Below, piece by piece: positions 38,894 through 48,501 of a DNA stretch of 64,000 bases. This DNA is from Thalassolituus maritimus (GTDB lineage Bacteria > Pseudomonadota > Gammaproteobacteria > Pseudomonadales > Oceanobacteraceae). The notes under the pieces were generated by a model. The model made no database searches. It was not told the DNA's origin and worked only from the letters and a program-made list of their open reading frames with translations. The position numbers and the translations under genes were made by a program. Numbering within the stretch: position 1 is the stretch's first letter; every line of letters begins with the position of its first letter. The stretch covers positions 124,001 to 188,000 of the forward strand of contig CAJWBH010000005.1 of the NCBI GenBank assembly GCA_913019975.1, in the 5' to 3' direction.

Positions 38894-40567
38894 ATGTACG
38901 TATACGATCAGTACGATCAGCAATTGCTGAACGAGCGCGTCGCCCAGTTTAAGGGCCAGATGGAGCGCTATCTGGACGGTAAGATCTCTGAAGAAGAGTT
39001 TCTGCCGCTGCGACTTCAAAACGGCATTTATGTGCAACGCTATGCACCTATGCTGCGCGTGGCTGTGCCATATGGCGCACTTAATTCCGCTCAGGTGCGC
39101 AAGCTGGCTTATGTTGCCCGCACTTACGACAAAGGGTATGCGCATATCTCTACGCGTCAGAACGTCCAGTTTAACTGGCCAGAACTGGAGCAATGCCCTC
39201 AGATTCTCGCGGACCTCGCTGAAGTACAGATGCACGCTGTTCAGACCAGTGGTAACTGTATCCGTAACACCACGACTGACGAGTACGCCGGTGTGATCGC
39301 TGAAGAAATCGTTGATCCACGCCCTTACTGCGAGATCATTCGCCAGTGGTCAACCTTTCACCCTGAGTTTGCCTTCCTGCCGCGTAAGTTCAAGATCGCT
39401 GTAAACGCAGTACCTGGACAGGACCGCGCAGCCATCACGATGCATGACATCGGCATCAACATTGTTAAAAACGATGCGGGTGACATTGGCTACCGTGTTC
39501 TCGTTGGTGGTGGCCTTGGCCGCACCCCGATTCTGGGCGAAGAAATCTGTGCCTTCCTGCCAGAAGAAGACCTGCTGACCTACCTTGATGCCGTTATTCG
39601 CGTGTACAACCAGTTTGGTCGCCGCGACAACAAGTACAAAGCTCGCATTAAAATCCTGGTTAAGGCCCTTGGCGTTGACCGTATGCGCGAGCTGGTCGAG
39701 GAAGAGTTCAACCGTCTCAAAGATTGTGAAGGCAAGCTGACTCAGGCTGAACTGGAGCGCGTTAAGCAGCACTTCATCGACCCTGAGTACAAGACGCTCA
39801 GTGACAACCCGGCAGAGCTCACTGCAGCTAAGGAAGAGAACAAAGCCTTCTCACGCTGGATGGAGCGCAACGTGCGTCAGCACAAGAAAGCTGGCTACGC
39901 TGTCGTTACTCTGACCTTGAAGCAGATCGGTACGCCACCGGGTGATATCACCGCAGAGCAGCTCGATCAGGTTGCTGACCTGGCCGATGAGTACAGCTTC
40001 GGCGAACTCCGCTCTACCCACAACCAGAACCTGGTACTGGCTGACGTCGAACAAACCGAACTGTTCGGCTTGTGGCAGAAACTGAAATCATTAGGCATGG
40101 CGACACCAACGCTGGGTCTCCTGACTGACATGATCTGCTGCCCGGGCGGTGACTTCTGTGCGCTTGCAAACGCCAAGTCTATTCCAGTTGCAGAAGCTAT
40201 CCAGGCACGTTTTGAAAATCTTGATTACCTGTGGGATCTGGGTGAAATCGACCTGAATATCTCAGGCTGCATGAACGCGTGTGGTCACCACCACGTTGGC
40301 AATATCGGCGTTCTGGGTGTCGACAAGAAAGGCGAAGAGTTCTACCAGGTATCACTCGGTGGCAACTCTGGCGGCAACGATGCAGATGGCTCTTCACTGG
40401 GCAAGATTCTTGGACCTTCGTTCGCACGTGAGGCCATGCCTGATGTGATTGCCAAAATTCTCGATTTCTATGTAGACCAGCGTACTGACGGTGAATCTTT
40501 CCTCGAAGTCTATCGCCGCGTTGGCCACACCCCATTTAAGGAGGCTGTCTATGGCAAACCTGATTAA
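38894..40567 (+). CDS. cysI: sulfite reductase hemoprotein CysI
   Basis: 557 residues with the siroheme-[4Fe-4S] Cys sets CCPGGDFC (about 414-421) and SGCMNACGHHHVGNIG (about 456-471). RTYDKGYAHISTRQNVQFNW and TSGNCIRNTTTDEYAGV are the N-terminal sulfite/nitrite reductase motifs. It reduces sulfite to sulfide for cysteine. No CysJ flavoprotein is adjacent; like Pseudomonas it likely takes electrons from ferredoxin. Followed, overlapping by 17 bp, by DUF934. Confidence 0.92.
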   Translation: MYVYDQYDQQLLNERVAQFKGQMERYLDGKISEEEFLPLRLQNGIYVQRYAPMLRVAVPYGALNSAQVRKLAYVARTYDKGYAHISTRQNVQFNWPELEQCPQILADLAEVQMHAVQTSGNCIRNTTTDEYAGVIAEEIVDPRPYCEIIRQWSTFHPEFAFLPRKFKIAVNAVPGQDRAAITMHDIGINIVKNDAGDIGYRVLVGGGLGRTPILGEEICAFLPEEDLLTYLDAVIRVYNQFGRRDNKYKARIKILVKALGVDRMRELVEEEFNRLKDCEGKLTQAELERVKQHFIDPEYKTLSDNPAELTAAKEENKAFSRWMERNVRQHKKAGYAVVTLTLKQIGTPPGDITAEQLDQVADLADEYSFGELRSTHNQNLVLADVEQTELFGLWQKLKSLGMATPTLGLLTDMICCPGGDFCALANAKSIPVAEAIQARFENLDYLWDLGEIDLNISGCMNACGHHHVGNIGVLGVDKKGEEFYQVSLGGNSGGNDADGSSLGKILGPSFAREAMPDVIAKILDFYVDQRTDGESFLEVYRRVGHTPFKEAVYGKPD

Positions 40568-40997
40568 TACCCAGGGCCCGGTTCAGGACACGGAGCTTAC
40601 AACTGTAACACTCGAACAGTGGCAGGAAGAGAAAGCTTCTTTCGCTGGTCAGTCACTTGAACTGACCGTTTCCAGCGACCAAACGGCAGATCTCTTTGGT
40701 GAAGATGCGGCGAATTTCGCACGCATCTCCATCGATTTCCCTAAGTTTGCCGATGGCCGTGGTTATTCTGCGGCCAGATTGCTGCGTGAAAAATACAAAT
40801 ATACCGGTGAGCTGCGTGCCGTCGGTGACGTACTGATTGATCAGGTATTTTTCATGAAGCGTTGCGGCTTCGATACGTACGCACTGCGTGAAGACCAGAT
40901 CGTTGAAGACGCTATCGCCGCCTTCTCAACCTTCACCAACCCGTACCAGAATGACGTCCATGATCAGCGACCGCTGTTCAGACGCCGCCTGAGCTAA
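40551..40997 (+). CDS. DUF934 protein, partner of CysI
   Basis: 148 residues, conserved downstream of cysI in many bacteria. FPKFADGRGYSAARLLREKY and LRAVGDVLIDQVFFMKRCGFD are its marks. No characterised enzymatic role; the tight gene coupling, with a strong AAGGAGG site inside cysI, suggests a direct role in sulfite reduction. ATG at 40551 preferred to upstream ATG (40491), which runs through cysI. Confidence 0.9.
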   Translation: MANLINTQGPVQDTELTTVTLEQWQEEKASFAGQSLELTVSSDQTADLFGEDAANFARISIDFPKFADGRGYSAARLLREKYKYTGELRAVGDVLIDQVFFMKRCGFDTYALREDQIVEDAIAAFSTFTNPYQNDVHDQRPLFRRRLS

Positions 40998-41065
40998 AAC
41001 ACGCTCTCTTTTCTGTGGCGCTCCCGCCTTCTGTGTCTTAACCTTAAGTCACATTTGGGGGAGTT

Positions 41066-42226
41066 ATGCCACAGGATATCGTTTTTTCTTTCTTTCTTAT
41101 TTTTGCCGGTGCACTCGTTCTCGCGACTTTCGCACTCTACACACGCCAACCCATACTCGTCGCCTACATAGCACTCGGTGCCATTGCAGGCCCGTATGGC
41201 ATGGGCTGGATTGAGCACCCAGATGAGCTCACAGACATGGCTCATATCGGGATTATATTTCTTCTCTTTCTCCTCGGGCTGGATATGCAGCCTTCTTCGC
41301 TGTTTGCGGTACTGAAGAAAGCGATGTCCGTTGCACTACTCAGCTCGTTGCTGTTCTTTGGCGTAGGGGCCGGCGTCACACACCTGCTTGGCTACGGATT
41401 TATGGATGCCATCATCGTTGGCCTGGCGCTTATGTTTTCGAGCACCATCATTGGTTTAAAACTCTTGCCCACGACGGTTCTCCACCACAAACACAGCGGT
41501 GAACTCATGGTCGGTCTTCTCCTGATTCAGGATATGATCGCTATCCTGACTCTCATACTACTTGGCGTGCTGAGCGGTGAATCCGACCAGCCTGTCTGGC
41601 AGCCGTTTCTGGCCCTGCCTGTACTCGCGGCAGCCTGTTACCTGATCGTGAAGCTAGTTCTTCTTCCGCTCATTCAACGCTTCGATCGCTATCAGGAATA
41701 CCTGTTCATTATGGCCATCGGCTGGTGTCTGGCTGTTGCCGAGGCCGCTGCTGTGATCGGACTTTCCGGGGAGATAGGTGCATTCATTGCCGGGGTGACT
41801 CTGGCAACCAGCCCTATCGCTCAGTTTATGGCGATCAGCCTTAAGCCACTGAGAGACTTCTTTCTCGTCATGTTCTTTTTCACACTGGGTGCGGGCGTCA
41901 ATCTTGGAATGCTGGAGGAGGTGCTGGTTGGCGCAGTGTTACTGGCGGGGGCTGTTCTGACGCTGAAACCATTGACGTTCCGGGTGCTTCTCGGGCGCTT
42001 CAGTGAGACGCCGAAGCTAGCCTGGGATGTTGGTTTCCGGCTGGGGCAAATCAGTGAGTTTTCACTGCTGGTGGTATTCGTGGCAATTGAGAGCGCACTC
42101 CTCACGGAGCGCGCATCCCTCCTGGTTCAGGCAACAGCGATTATCACATTCGTCCTGTCCAGCTATATCGTCGTATTCAACTACCCCAACCCAATCGCCA
42201 TCAGCGACAAGTTGAGGCGTGATTGA
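41066..42226 (+). CDS. cation:proton antiporter (CPA2 family, KefB-like membrane domain)
   Basis: 386 residues, about twelve membrane spans, without the C-terminal RCK/TrkA-N domain of KefB/KefC. Typical pieces: QPILVAYIALGAIAGPYGMG, HIGIIFLLFLLGLDMQPSSLF, GLALMFSSTIIGLKLLPTT and FFTLGAGVNL. Ion (K+ or Na+) not predictable. Stop meets the acuI-like stop without a gap (convergent). Confidence 0.9.
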   Translation: MPQDIVFSFFLIFAGALVLATFALYTRQPILVAYIALGAIAGPYGMGWIEHPDELTDMAHIGIIFLLFLLGLDMQPSSLFAVLKKAMSVALLSSLLFFGVGAGVTHLLGYGFMDAIIVGLALMFSSTIIGLKLLPTTVLHHKHSGELMVGLLLIQDMIAILTLILLGVLSGESDQPVWQPFLALPVLAAACYLIVKLVLLPLIQRFDRYQEYLFIMAIGWCLAVAEAAAVIGLSGEIGAFIAGVTLATSPIAQFMAISLKPLRDFFLVMFFFTLGAGVNLGMLEEVLVGAVLLAGAVLTLKPLTFRVLLGRFSETPKLAWDVGFRLGQISEFSLLVVFVAIESALLTERASLLVQATAIITFVLSSYIVVFNYPNPIAISDKLRRD

Positions 42227-43219
42227 CTAGTCTTTATTCAGGTTAACGCGGTAACGACCGACGCCTTCCCCTTTGATGATCCGGGAGAGAACATCAGGAA
42301 GTTCTTTCCGGCCGATCTCAGTGGTCATGCTTTCAAGGCTTTCCAGTTTCCAATCGCCTGCAGCCTTATCCAGTACCGCTTGCTTGTCCGCTCGTGGAAT
42401 CTCAACCGAATCCACACCGAGAAGACTGACGCCACGCAGAATAAACGGGAACACACTCGCTTCAACCTTGACGCCAGCAATCATACCGCAAGTAGTCACA
42501 GCGCCCTCAGGCATCAGCTGCGGCAGTATGGCTGACACCATATCCCCACCGACGGTATCAACAGCCGCCTGATAAACAGGCTTCGCCATCGCTTTACCTT
42601 TCAGTGACAGCACGTCATCGCGGCTTACGATGCGTTTTGCACCAAGAGATTCAAGCCAGTCGTTTTTATCTGCTTTACCTGAAAGAGCAACGACACTGTA
42701 GCCTAATTTAGACAGCAAAGAGACAGCCACAGAGCCAACGCCGCCTGTAGCACCAGTGACTAATACCGGGCCACGGTCCGGCGAAATACCCGCCCGCTCA
42801 AGCTTTTGTACGCTCAGAGCCGCAGTAAAGCCAGCGGTGCCCCACGCCATCGCCTCTGACGCTGAAATACCCTCAGGTTTCTTCAGCACCCATGCGGCAG
42901 GCACACGAATATGCTGGCCATAACCGCCGTTTGTATTCATGCCCAGGTCGTAACCGAATACGACAACCTCGTCACCCTTCGAGAACGCGCTATCACTGCT
43001 TTCAAGAACAGTACCTGCGGCATCAATACCCGGTGTGTGCGGATAGGCTTTTGTGACGCCACGATTACCAGTCGCGGAAAGTGCATCTTTGTAGTTCACC
43101 GAGGAGTAGGCGACCTCGATGAGGACGTCCCCCTCCGGCAAGTCGGAATCTTCCTGCTTAACCCACGAAGCCTCGAATTTCTTATCCGCTTCCTCTACCT
43201 GATATGCTAGAAAACTCAT
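42227..43219 (-). CDS. acuI: YhdH/AcuI-type NADPH-dependent quinone/acrylyl-CoA reductase
   Basis: 330 residues, zinc-free MDR fold: ALSATGNRGVTKAYPHTPGIDAAG near 55-78, GTAGFTAALSVQKLERAGI, VTGATGGVGSVAVSLLSKLG (NADPH site near 155), and VNLNKD end. Closest to the YhdH/YhfP/AcuI group that reduces acryloyl-CoA, useful for DMSP or 3-hydroxypropionate metabolism; which substrate is used here cannot be seen. Two-gene run with sohB on the same strand, four bp apart. Confidence 0.85.
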   Translation of the reverse strand: MSFLAYQVEEADKKFEASWVKQEDSDLPEGDVLIEVAYSSVNYKDALSATGNRGVTKAYPHTPGIDAAGTVLESSDSAFSKGDEVVVFGYDLGMNTNGGYGQHIRVPAAWVLKKPEGISASEAMAWGTAGFTAALSVQKLERAGISPDRGPVLVTGATGGVGSVAVSLLSKLGYSVVALSGKADKNDWLESLGAKRIVSRDDVLSLKGKAMAKPVYQAAVDTVGGDMVSAILPQLMPEGAVTTCGMIAGVKVEASVFPFILRGVSLLGVDSVEIPRADKQAVLDKAAGDWKLESLESMTTEIGRKELPDVLSRIIKGEGVGRYRVNLNKD

Positions 43220-43223
43220 CGTA

Positions 43224-44288
43224 TTACCCTTTTGTCTGCATCTGATTCTGAACGGCAGTCAGGACCCGCGTTACAGCGCGCTCAAAGCCCGCCTGAGCGG
43301 CAAAGCCCATACGCTCCTGGAATGACCGACGGTACTCGTATGCGACCGTGTACACATCCGCGCGTTCACATGCTGAGACGAGATAATCGTCACTTGTTCC
43401 CACCTCGTCTATCAGCTTTTGGTCGAGTGCCTGCTGGCCATACCAGATGTCACCCGTAGCAACCGCATCAATGTCAACACGAGGGCGGAACTGTTTCACA
43501 TGCTGCTTGAAAAGAACGTGAGTATCGTTCAGATCAGACTGAAATTTCTCTCGCGCTTTATCAGTATTTTCACCGAACATGGTTACTGTGCGCTTATATT
43601 CACCCGCAGTGAACATTTCGAAATCTACATCGTTCTTTTTGAGAAGCTTATTGAAGTTCGGGAGCTGGGCCACAACGCCAATAGAACCAACAATTGCAAA
43701 CGGAGCAGCAACCACCCGGTCTGCAAGGCAGGCCATCATGTAGCCACCGCTTGCGGCGACTTTATCGATGCATACAGTGAGCTGGATACCTTTGTCACGG
43801 ATGCGCTTTAATTGCGATGCGGCAAGGCCGTAGGAGTGCACCATACCACCGCCGCTTTCGAGGCGGATAACGACTTCGTCGTCCTTAGTGGCCATGGTCA
43901 GGATGGCCGTAATTTCACGGCGCATAAGATCAACATCAGATGCTTTGATGTCACCATCAAAATCGATGACGTACACACGTTTTGTTTCTTTGGAAGCATC
44001 CGCCCCAGCAGAGGCTGCTTTCTTCTCTGCCTTCTGTTTCGCCTTGTCTTCTTTCTTCCGGTCTTTTTCCAGCTGTTTCAGAGTAGCTTCTGTATTGATC
44101 TCATTTTCGAGCTGCTCTTTGTAATCTTCCAGCTGCTCGTTCAGCTTACGAATTTTCAGTTCACCCTCGGAGCCCGACTTTTTCTGTCGGCTACCTAGTG
44201 CGATCATTCCACCGACGACCACCAGAATGGCCACGACGAGTGTAACTGTCTTCAAGAGAAAGCTGCCGTAATCTGCAATAAACTCCAC
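43224..44288 (-). CDS. sohB: SohB, S49-family inner-membrane protease
   Basis: 354 residues. One N-terminal span (TVTLVVAILVVVGGMIALGS), a coiled Lys/Glu-rich stretch, then the S49 peptidase fold with the nucleophile in VCIDKVAASGGYMMACLADRVV and the catalytic Lys in FEMFTAGEYKRTVTMFGENT. SohB resembles SppA half; it is thought to act in membrane protein quality control. GTG start. Divergent from the SCP2 gene. Confidence 0.94.
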   Translation of the reverse strand: MEFIADYGSFLLKTVTLVVAILVVVGGMIALGSRQKKSGSEGELKIRKLNEQLEDYKEQLENEINTEATLKQLEKDRKKEDKAKQKAEKKAASAGADASKETKRVYVIDFDGDIKASDVDLMRREITAILTMATKDDEVVIRLESGGGMVHSYGLAASQLKRIRDKGIQLTVCIDKVAASGGYMMACLADRVVAAPFAIVGSIGVVAQLPNFNKLLKKNDVDFEMFTAGEYKRTVTMFGENTDKAREKFQSDLNDTHVLFKQHVKQFRPRVDIDAVATGDIWYGQQALDQKLIDEVGTSDDYLVSACERADVYTVAYEYRRSFQERMGFAAQAGFERAVTRVLTAVQNQMQTKG

Positions 44289-44383
44289 TCAGATATCCTT
44301 TAATCCTGTATTTGGGAAGAGCCAGCATAACGAAAACCGGGCGTGCCGCAAGCTCTGTCAGGTAAGAGAAGTAACCGCAGTCT

Positions 44384-44439
44384 GAAATTCAAACAATCGT
44401 TCGAATTTCGTTGACACCCTCCAGAGGGCCACTTAGAGT
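44384..44439 (+). promoter_or_regulatory. promoter with overlapping palindromic operator before the SCP2 gene
   Basis: TTGACA (44411-44416), 17 bp, TAGAGT (44434-44439) is a good sigma70 promoter about 85 bp before the ATG. Directly upstream (44384-44409) is a 26-bp near-palindrome: GAAATTCAAAC, AATC, GTTCGAATTTC (one mismatch in 11 bp). Its core resembles PsrA-type fatty-acid-regulator sites (CAAAC-N4-GTTTG), but one base differs. Position beside -35 suits a repressor. Confidence 0.6.
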
Positions 44440-44522
44440 GTCGACAGGCCTGAACGGGCACGAATCAACGGCAGTACTTCCGCCGCCGTAGAACAACACG
44501 TAAGTAACCGAAGGATATTGAT

Positions 44523-44837
44523 ATGTCATCTGCTGCTGAATTCATCAATGAAATGAACGCTAAATTCAACCCAGCTGCCGCTGAAGGCCTGGATCTGGTT
44601 TTCCAGTTCAACATCGAAGACGCGGACAACTACCACCTGATCGTTAAAGACGGCGCCTGCGAAGTTGTTCAGGGTGAAGCGGGTGATCCAAACGTAACTC
44701 TGATCATGAACAGCGAGACCCTGCAGGGTATCGTTAATGGTGATCTGGACGGCATGATGGCATTCATGTCTGGTCAGCTGAAAGTCGAAGGCGACATGAT
44801 GCTGGCGACTAAGCTGGGTGAACTGTTCCCTGCTTAA
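44523..44837 (+). CDS. SCP2 sterol-carrier-type lipid-binding protein
   Basis: 104 residues, one SCP2 domain: AAEFINEMNAKFNPAAAEGL, then VFQFNIEDADNYHLIVKDGAC, DPNVTLIMNSETLQGIVNGDL and GQLKVEGDMMLATKLGELFPA. Cytosolic hydrophobic-ligand carrier (fatty acids, acyl-CoA). Followed by a perfect terminator, so monocistronic. The palindromic operator upstream suggests lipid-responsive control (inference). Confidence 0.93.
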   Translation: MSSAAEFINEMNAKFNPAAAEGLDLVFQFNIEDADNYHLIVKDGACEVVQGEAGDPNVTLIMNSETLQGIVNGDLDGMMAFMSGQLKVEGDMMLATKLGELFPA

Positions 44838-44855
44838 TATCGACAGATACGATAA

Positions 44856-44879
44856 AAGCGGCCGATGGCCGCTTTTTTT
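44856..44879 (+). terminator. Rho-independent terminator after SCP2 gene
   Basis: AAGCGGCC, GAT loop, GGCCGCTT then a T-run: perfect stem with seven T's in total. Confidence 0.93.
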
Positions 44880-44890
44880 GTACTTGTGTT

Positions 44891-45532
44891 TTACCACTGC
44901 CCGGCGATGGCGCTCTCCGCAACGTCATTCACCGGCCGAGCAACCAGTCCTTTCGTGGTCCGGACAACACTGAACACAGCACCATTCTCCATAGGCATAT
45001 AGACTGCGCTGCCAAAATCTGCATCCAGCCACAGATCGTAGTTGCGTAACCAGCTCCAGACATCAAAGCCTTCGGAACCACCAAACCCATAAACCGTTCT
45101 AGGTGCACTACGTTCCTGCTCAAGACTCAGATAACGCCCTGACAAGCGATCAAACCGATACAAAGGTTCCTTGCCCAGTGCCAGTAATGGGCCAGTCCAT
45201 ACCAGCATACGTACATCGAGCTGCCATTGATCGCCTTTTACAACGAAGCGCTCTTCTTCGCCTTCAGAGTCAACCAATGTCAGATCAAATACCTGTGGCT
45301 CGATTTCATAAATGCTTACCGACGCCAGAGGCCGTTCCTGAATGGCGGATCGATAGCTGGCCAGATCCCACACGACCAACCCTAACCAGATAGCCCCAGC
45401 AATAAGGATCATTCCTGTAGTGCCTCGGAGCCACTGCCTGAACCAGCCTTTGCCGGCCCAGAGAAAGAGTGCCACAACGACCGCAATTAGAATTGCGCCA
45501 CTGCTGATTAGTGTAAGACTAGTTTGCAACAT
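44891..45532 (-). CDS. conserved membrane protein (multidrug-efflux-associated type), unknown
   Basis: 213 residues. Two spans at the N terminus (SSGAILIAVVVALFLWAGKG and GTTGMILIAGAIWLGLVVWDL); the rest is a soluble beta-rich periplasmic part (ERFVVKGDQWQLDVRMLVWTG, YRFDRLSGRYLSLEQERS). No catalytic motif. Overlaps the fimL gene by 14 bp, so it is its downstream partner in one operon. Similar proteins are annotated cation/multidrug efflux pump in pseudomonads without proof. Confidence 0.6.
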   Translation of the reverse strand: MLQTSLTLISSGAILIAVVVALFLWAGKGWFRQWLRGTTGMILIAGAIWLGLVVWDLASYRSAIQERPLASVSIYEIEPQVFDLTLVDSEGEEERFVVKGDQWQLDVRMLVWTGPLLALGKEPLYRFDRLSGRYLSLEQERSAPRTVYGFGGSEGFDVWSWLRNYDLWLDADFGSAVYMPMENGAVFSVVRTTKGLVARPVNDVAESAIAGQW

Positions 45533-47159
45533 GACCGGCTCTCAACTGCACCATACTCTCTTCAGCCATGCGTAATGCATCACTGCCGCCAGAGGCTGGA
45601 GAATCATACGTGTCCAGATAATACTCAACTGCAGTTACTGCGTCAGCGAAGGCATCCATATCCTGAGACGAAGGTGCCACTCTTGAGTCCATCACCTGAT
45701 GCTCGACGAACTCCTCAAGCTCGAGCAACATCGCGCGGAGATCGGCCTTACCCAGAAAAATAACTGCACCACTTACGTCCCGCAGGCTCTTACCTACATT
45801 CTTCACGTGCAGTTTATCTCCGCTATCAACATAGGAAGCCACGGCTCTTTTCACCATCACTAGCGCTGTCACCGACTCAGAGACCACAGCGATATTCGCC
45901 TCTTTAAGCGTGACGGGATCAATAACCTGAGAACCTTTCAGGCTGTTAGACTGAACAATTGCCTGAACATCCTGTTCGATACGGATAATGTCGTCCGCCA
46001 GGCCTTCAATATCCGCCTGTCCCGACCGTATCTGACGGATTACTCCGTCAGCGAGCTCGGCCGTCGGATTCATATCGACCATGATCAGGGTATCTGAGAT
46101 ACGCTCCAGCCGCTCGATCAACTCAGAGTCTTCGACAGCAAGTTCGGGGTTGCGCTGACTGCGATCAATGATGTCTTTTAATGCTTCAATTTCGTCCTGC
46201 AGAGCGCGTGCGAAGGACACCAGCGCAGACTGGTCCGGACCACTAAGATCGTTACGGGTGACCCTCAACTCCCGTTCGCGAACATGATCCGCCAACTGGA
46301 AACTGCTATGCAGCAGTTTTAGACGGTCAGACTCAGGCTGAGCCAACGCAACCAGGTACAGGAACTCTTTCAGCAAAGCGTCAGATGGCTGCTCGTTGAA
46401 TGCTGCACCTTCAGTTGCCTGAAGTTTACGGACCTGACGATCCAACTGACCAACCAGAGAGATACGCTGTGGTGTGACGTCGAATTCATCCTGCTGCAAA
46501 GCATCCAGCGCTCCAGAAACAACTTCCCAGAATATCCAGCTGTGAGATCCTCTGGCCGCCAGCTCAAGACGTTCAACAGCCCTGACGAGCACCTGTAAGG
46601 GGCCACGTTTGCCGGAGCCACGAATTAGTCCCAGCAAGCCCAGTTGAAGCATCTGCCGCACACGACGATAAGCGACTGCACGATTCGCAGCGGCCTTCGG
46701 CTGGTCCAGCTTCGGGCGCAGGTTATTCAGAAAGAAATACCCTTCAGGCAAGCCTTTTTCTGCTCGCTCACGTCTCACGAGATTGATGGTAGGTATCAAC
46801 AGCGATGGAGCAACATCCTGACCTGTAATCACAAATTCTATGTATCGTTTCAGGTACACCACAGCCTGAGTGGACGCATCAAGAAGGCCTTCACTGACAC
46901 CTGAATTGAGTGATCGGCGGATGGTTTCGGTAAGCTCCTCACACAAGCGCTCACCCGCACGGAAGTCGAGCATCTTAAAAGTGCCGCGAAGCTGACGAAT
47001 TTCTTCCAGAAAAGTACGGATGGTCTCTTCACTGTCATCGGTACTGTAGGTATCCAGCTGAACCGCCGCATGGTCCAGCGCGTTTTCAATCTCTTTGCGC
47101 ACCACGTGTAACGACGATGCGAACTGATTTGAAACTTCTGCGCTAGGTAAATCTGCCAT
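45519..47159 (-). CDS. fimL: FimL-like protein (ChpA N-terminal homologue)
   Basis: 546 residues, helical Hpt-like repeats, no CheA kinase and no signal: LDHAAVQLDTYSTDDSEET, then EIRQLRGTFKMLDFRAGERL as the first Hpt-like unit, then VYLKRYIEFVITGQDVAPSLL. The Hpt histidine is not obvious (RGTF where HTLKG would be), as in FimL, which resembles ChpA without active His. In Pseudomonas FimL acts with the Chp system and cAMP in twitching motility. Located in the same fimL-dnaQ-rnhA neighbourhood. Assignment by length, style and synteny. Confidence 0.75.
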   Translation of the reverse strand: MADLPSAEVSNQFASSLHVVRKEIENALDHAAVQLDTYSTDDSEETIRTFLEEIRQLRGTFKMLDFRAGERLCEELTETIRRSLNSGVSEGLLDASTQAVVYLKRYIEFVITGQDVAPSLLIPTINLVRRERAEKGLPEGYFFLNNLRPKLDQPKAAANRAVAYRRVRQMLQLGLLGLIRGSGKRGPLQVLVRAVERLELAARGSHSWIFWEVVSGALDALQQDEFDVTPQRISLVGQLDRQVRKLQATEGAAFNEQPSDALLKEFLYLVALAQPESDRLKLLHSSFQLADHVRERELRVTRNDLSGPDQSALVSFARALQDEIEALKDIIDRSQRNPELAVEDSELIERLERISDTLIMVDMNPTAELADGVIRQIRSGQADIEGLADDIIRIEQDVQAIVQSNSLKGSQVIDPVTLKEANIAVVSESVTALVMVKRAVASYVDSGDKLHVKNVGKSLRDVSGAVIFLGKADLRAMLLELEEFVEHQVMDSRVAPSSQDMDAFADAVTAVEYYLDTYDSPASGGSDALRMAEESMVQLRAGHVAN

Positions 47160-47368
47160 TTTTATTGTCTTCCTGTCCGACCAATAACGCCGCCGGGTTA
47201 TTTATTACTGAATAGTCGCTCTGGCGGATTCTACCGGAGTGATGGGTGTTTTCATCAACTGGCAGACAGACGCACCGATATCCCGTAGAAACGGCATAGT
47301 TCAACATAACCTGCCTGGTTGATAAATCCGTGCTCGCCTTCGCAGTTTCGCCATTCAGTTTTTTATTA

Positions 47369-48067
47369 TTAAGAGCGACGCCACAGCGCCCCTTCACTTT
47401 TCTTGTCTATCAAGTCCAGAAACGCCTCGTGGGCGGCTGCTTCCTCTGTAGTGGCCTTTACTACTTTCAATGCCGCTGCATCGACTTTGATGTCGCCCAG
47501 ATCAAGCTCGACAACCGCCGAATCTGATTCGTCCTCCCCAAGGGCGAGATCCGTCTGGCCGCCGGTCATCATCAGATAAACATCGGCCAGAATTTCGGCA
47601 TCGAGCAAAGCGCCGTGGAGTTCACGGTGCGAGTTATCAATACCATAGCGTTTACACAAGGCATCGAGGCTGGCACGTGCACCCGGGTGCATCTGGCGGG
47701 CCATCACAAGCGTATCAAGGATGCCACAGAAATCGCGTGTTGGCGTCATATTCAAGCGCGAGAATTCCGCATCCATCATACCGACGTCAAACGGCGCGTT
47801 GTGAATAACGAGCTGAGCGCCATCAATAAACGTGCGGAAATCATCAACGACCTGACTGAATACAGGCGCGCCCTGTTCAATCAGCCACTCGTTGGTAATG
47901 CCATGGACCTCTGCTGCTTCTTCATCAATAGGCCGCTCAGGGTTGATATAAACGTGATAATGCCGTCCGGTCAGCTTGCGTTTAATAACCTCAACACAGC
48001 CGATTTCTATGATTCTGTGACCATCGCCAATACCGGTGGTTTCTGTATCAAGTACTACCTGTCTCAT
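47369..48067 (-). CDS. dnaQ: DNA polymerase III epsilon subunit (proofreading exonuclease)
   Basis: 232 residues. Exo[20 protein letters not shown] at the N terminus; Exo[18 protein letters not shown]; Exo[23 protein letters not shown]. Beta-clamp contact not clearly seen. ATG overlaps the rnhA stop (ATGA), giving coupled translation. Confidence 0.96.
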   Translation of the reverse strand: MRQVVLDTETTGIGDGHRIIEIGCVEVIKRKLTGRHYHVYINPERPIDEEAAEVHGITNEWLIEQGAPVFSQVVDDFRTFIDGAQLVIHNAPFDVGMMDAEFSRLNMTPTRDFCGILDTLVMARQMHPGARASLDALCKRYGIDNSHRELHGALLDAEILADVYLMMTGGQTDLALGEDESDSAVVELDLGDIKVDAAALKVVKATTEEAAAHEAFLDLIDKKSEGALWRRS

Positions 48068-48498
48068 TTAACTGCCTCTGCTGCACCACGATTTGCCAGT
48101 TGATCCGCACGTTCATTACCATCATGGCCGGCATGCCCTTTTACCCAGTGCCACTCAACCTCATGGCGCGAGCACTCCTTATCGAGAGCTTGCCACAAAT
48201 CTTTATTTTTCACCGGTTGTTTTGATGCCGTCTTCCAACCGTTTTTTTTCCAACCAGCCAACCACTGATTAATGCCTTGTTTTACGTACTTTGAGTCTGT
48301 TGTCAGAACAACCTGACAAGGGCGGGTCAAAGCCTTCAGGCCCTCGATTGCAGCCATGAGCTCCATACGATTGTTCGTCGTATTGTTTTCGCCGCCCCAC
48401 AGCTCTTTTTCGTTTTCGCCGTATTTTAACAATGCGCCCCAGCCTCCCGGGCCCGGGTTACCTTTACACGCACCATCGGTGAACAGCTCTACTTTCAT
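48064..48498 (-). CDS. rnhA: ribonuclease HI
   Basis: 144 residues; N-terminal [22 protein letters not shown] with the first catalytic Asp, [17 protein letters not shown] (Glu), [21 protein letters not shown] (Asp) and [21 protein letters not shown] (Asp with His). Cleaves the RNA strand of RNA-DNA hybrids. First gene of an rnhA-dnaQ pair. Confidence 0.97.
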   Translation of the reverse strand: MKVELFTDGACKGNPGPGGWGALLKYGENEKELWGGENNTTNNRMELMAAIEGLKALTRPCQVVLTTDSKYVKQGINQWLAGWKKNGWKTASKQPVKNKDLWQALDKECSRHEVEWHWVKGHAGHDGNERADQLANRGAAEAVK

Positions 48499-48501
48499 GT
48501 C

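Noticed and set aside
47143-47397. 84-codon minus-strand frame between dnaQ and fimL
   Set aside because: Overlaps the dnaQ end and the fimL start; no start signal or family.
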